Source of the DNA: Planctomycetota bacterium
GTDB lineage: Bacteria; Planctomycetota; Phycisphaerae; WQYP01
NCBI GenBank assembly: GCA_021805585.1
Contig: JAJZEY010000348.1
Location: 1-5,824 of the forward strand
Reading direction: 5' to 3'
Length of the DNA: 5,824 nt
This document shows positions 5,203 through 5,824 of the stretch, piece by piece. The position numbers and the translations under genes are program-made. The notes beneath the pieces were generated by a model. The model saw nothing but the letters and a program-made list of their open reading frames with translations. It was not told the origin of the DNA and searched no databases. The first letter of the stretch is position 1; each line of letters opens with the position of its first letter.

Positions 5203-5824
5203 TCAGGGCTTGAAAAATCGCAGGTCCGCATGTTTTGGATACATATTCCGCACGTACCGGTAGGCGACGTAGGGAGTCACGCCATCGCAGAACAGTTTTT
5301 TGTAAAATAGCTGGCTTACCAGGGCGGCATCCGCCCAGCGAATTTCCCGCCGCGGACTGATAAATGCTTCGGCTCCGGTACCGCGGACAAACGCTTCGCC
5401 GAAGGCGTCGTTCCCCGTCAGACAACTGGAAGAGAAAACCGTTTTCCCGCTTAAGTCGCCAGCCAGGGAAATAACTTCATCAATGTCCACTTCCTCCAGT
5501 TGCAGCACCAGTTTTCGTTGCAGGCCGTGCATGGAAAGGTGAATGTGGCGACTGGTCGAAAGGCGTGCCAGCCTTAAGAAATGTCCAAGTTCCAGTTTGG
5601 TGCGAATAAATGAATAGAGCGGTCTTGCACCGATCATGCGGAGAAATTCACCGAGCAGCCGACCTTCAGACCAATACTTTTCGGTTGGCTTGCGGGAAAC
5701 GGATTCTATCAGGAACACTTTATTGGAAGGCTGCAGGCGGCGCGCCGGCATGCGATCGGTCTCGCCATCCTGATAGGCGAAATAGGCGGTTCCATTTGCC
5801 AGAAACGTGATGCGCGCCGGAAAA
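5203..5824 (-). CDS. Caspase/CHAT-like (clan CD fold) protein, 5' end beyond the window
   Basis: The frame is open from the window edge to a TGA at 5205-5203, giving 206 visible residues. The ATG at 5751-5749 is probably not the start, because the 24 codons upstream also look coding (RITFLANGTAYFAYQDGE). Counting from that ATG, the order fits a caspase-like alpha/beta fold: strand KVFLIESV (11-18), a helix near 30-41, strand PLYSFIR, helix, HIHLSMHG with candidate catalytic H75, strand TVFSSSC with candidate C110 followed by LTG, then a helix, GAEAFISP and an amphipathic helix ending FYKKLF. CHAT and related clan CD peptidases share this His-Gly / Ser-x-Cys arrangement. I also see a resemblance to DUF6642-type small proteins from memory (an R-T-x-EL helix, then HG, then SC), unverified. 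Such domains act in regulated proteolysis and some anti-phage systems, but no partner is visible here. Activity and role are inference. It is convergent with the lipoprotein gene. Confidence 0.8.
   Translation of the reverse strand, partial: FPARITFLANGTAYFAYQDGETDRMPARRLQPSNKVFLIESVSRKPTEKYWSEGRLLGEFLRMIGARPLYSFIRTKLELGHFLRLARLSTSRHIHLSMHGLQRKLVLQLEEVDIDEVISLAGDLSGKTVFSSSCLTGNDAFGEAFVRGTGAEAFISPRREIRWADAALVSQLFYKKLFCDGVTPYVAYRYVRNMYPKHADLRFFKP

Noticed and set aside
5156..5425. 89-codon minus-strand frame and the plus-strand frame at 5610-5810
   Set aside because: Both overlap the caspase-like gene in other frames; the products are Arg/Ser-rich without domain features.

Overview
This window looks like an ordinary chromosomal segment from a moderately GC-rich bacterium. 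I lean to Planctomycetota, possibly Phycisphaerae, with moderate to low confidence. The evidence is protein-level and remembered, not searched: a glutamyl-tRNA synthetase with no zinc-binding cysteines and a long insert just after KMSKR, a ClpP carrying an HQPLISG-type loop, and a coiled-coil lipoprotein whose C-terminal domain resembles uncharacterised planctomycete lipoproteins.

Layout. At the left edge is the first 28 codons of a minus-strand gene that starts with TTG behind a good AGGAG. A divergent intergenic region of about 280 bases follows (86-367). It is unusually structured: an imperfect direct repeat (121-154), then a 107-base segment bounded by perfect 13-bp inverted repeats and flanked by near-identical 8-9 base direct repeats (166-289), which looks like a REPIN/MITE-type element. 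A weak promoter candidate for the rightward genes comes last.

From 368 to 5143 four genes run rightward with gaps of 39, 102 and 45 bases: a UbiD-family prenylated-FMN decarboxylase, GltX (glutamyl-tRNA synthetase), ClpP (ATP-dependent protease subunit) and a predicted outer-membrane lipoprotein. The spacing allows co-transcription, possibly with an extra promoter before clpP. The genes do not form one pathway: they cover quinone or aromatic-acid metabolism, translation, proteolysis and the envelope.

A convergent minus-strand gene (5203 to the window end, 5' end missing) encodes a small caspase/CHAT-like (clan CD) fold protein with an apparent His-Cys dyad. This and the intergenic inverted-repeat element are the least ordinary parts of the window. 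I see no tRNA, rRNA, CRISPR array or complete transposase gene. No complete new multi-gene system is visible; the caspase-like gene could belong to one that lies beyond the right edge.
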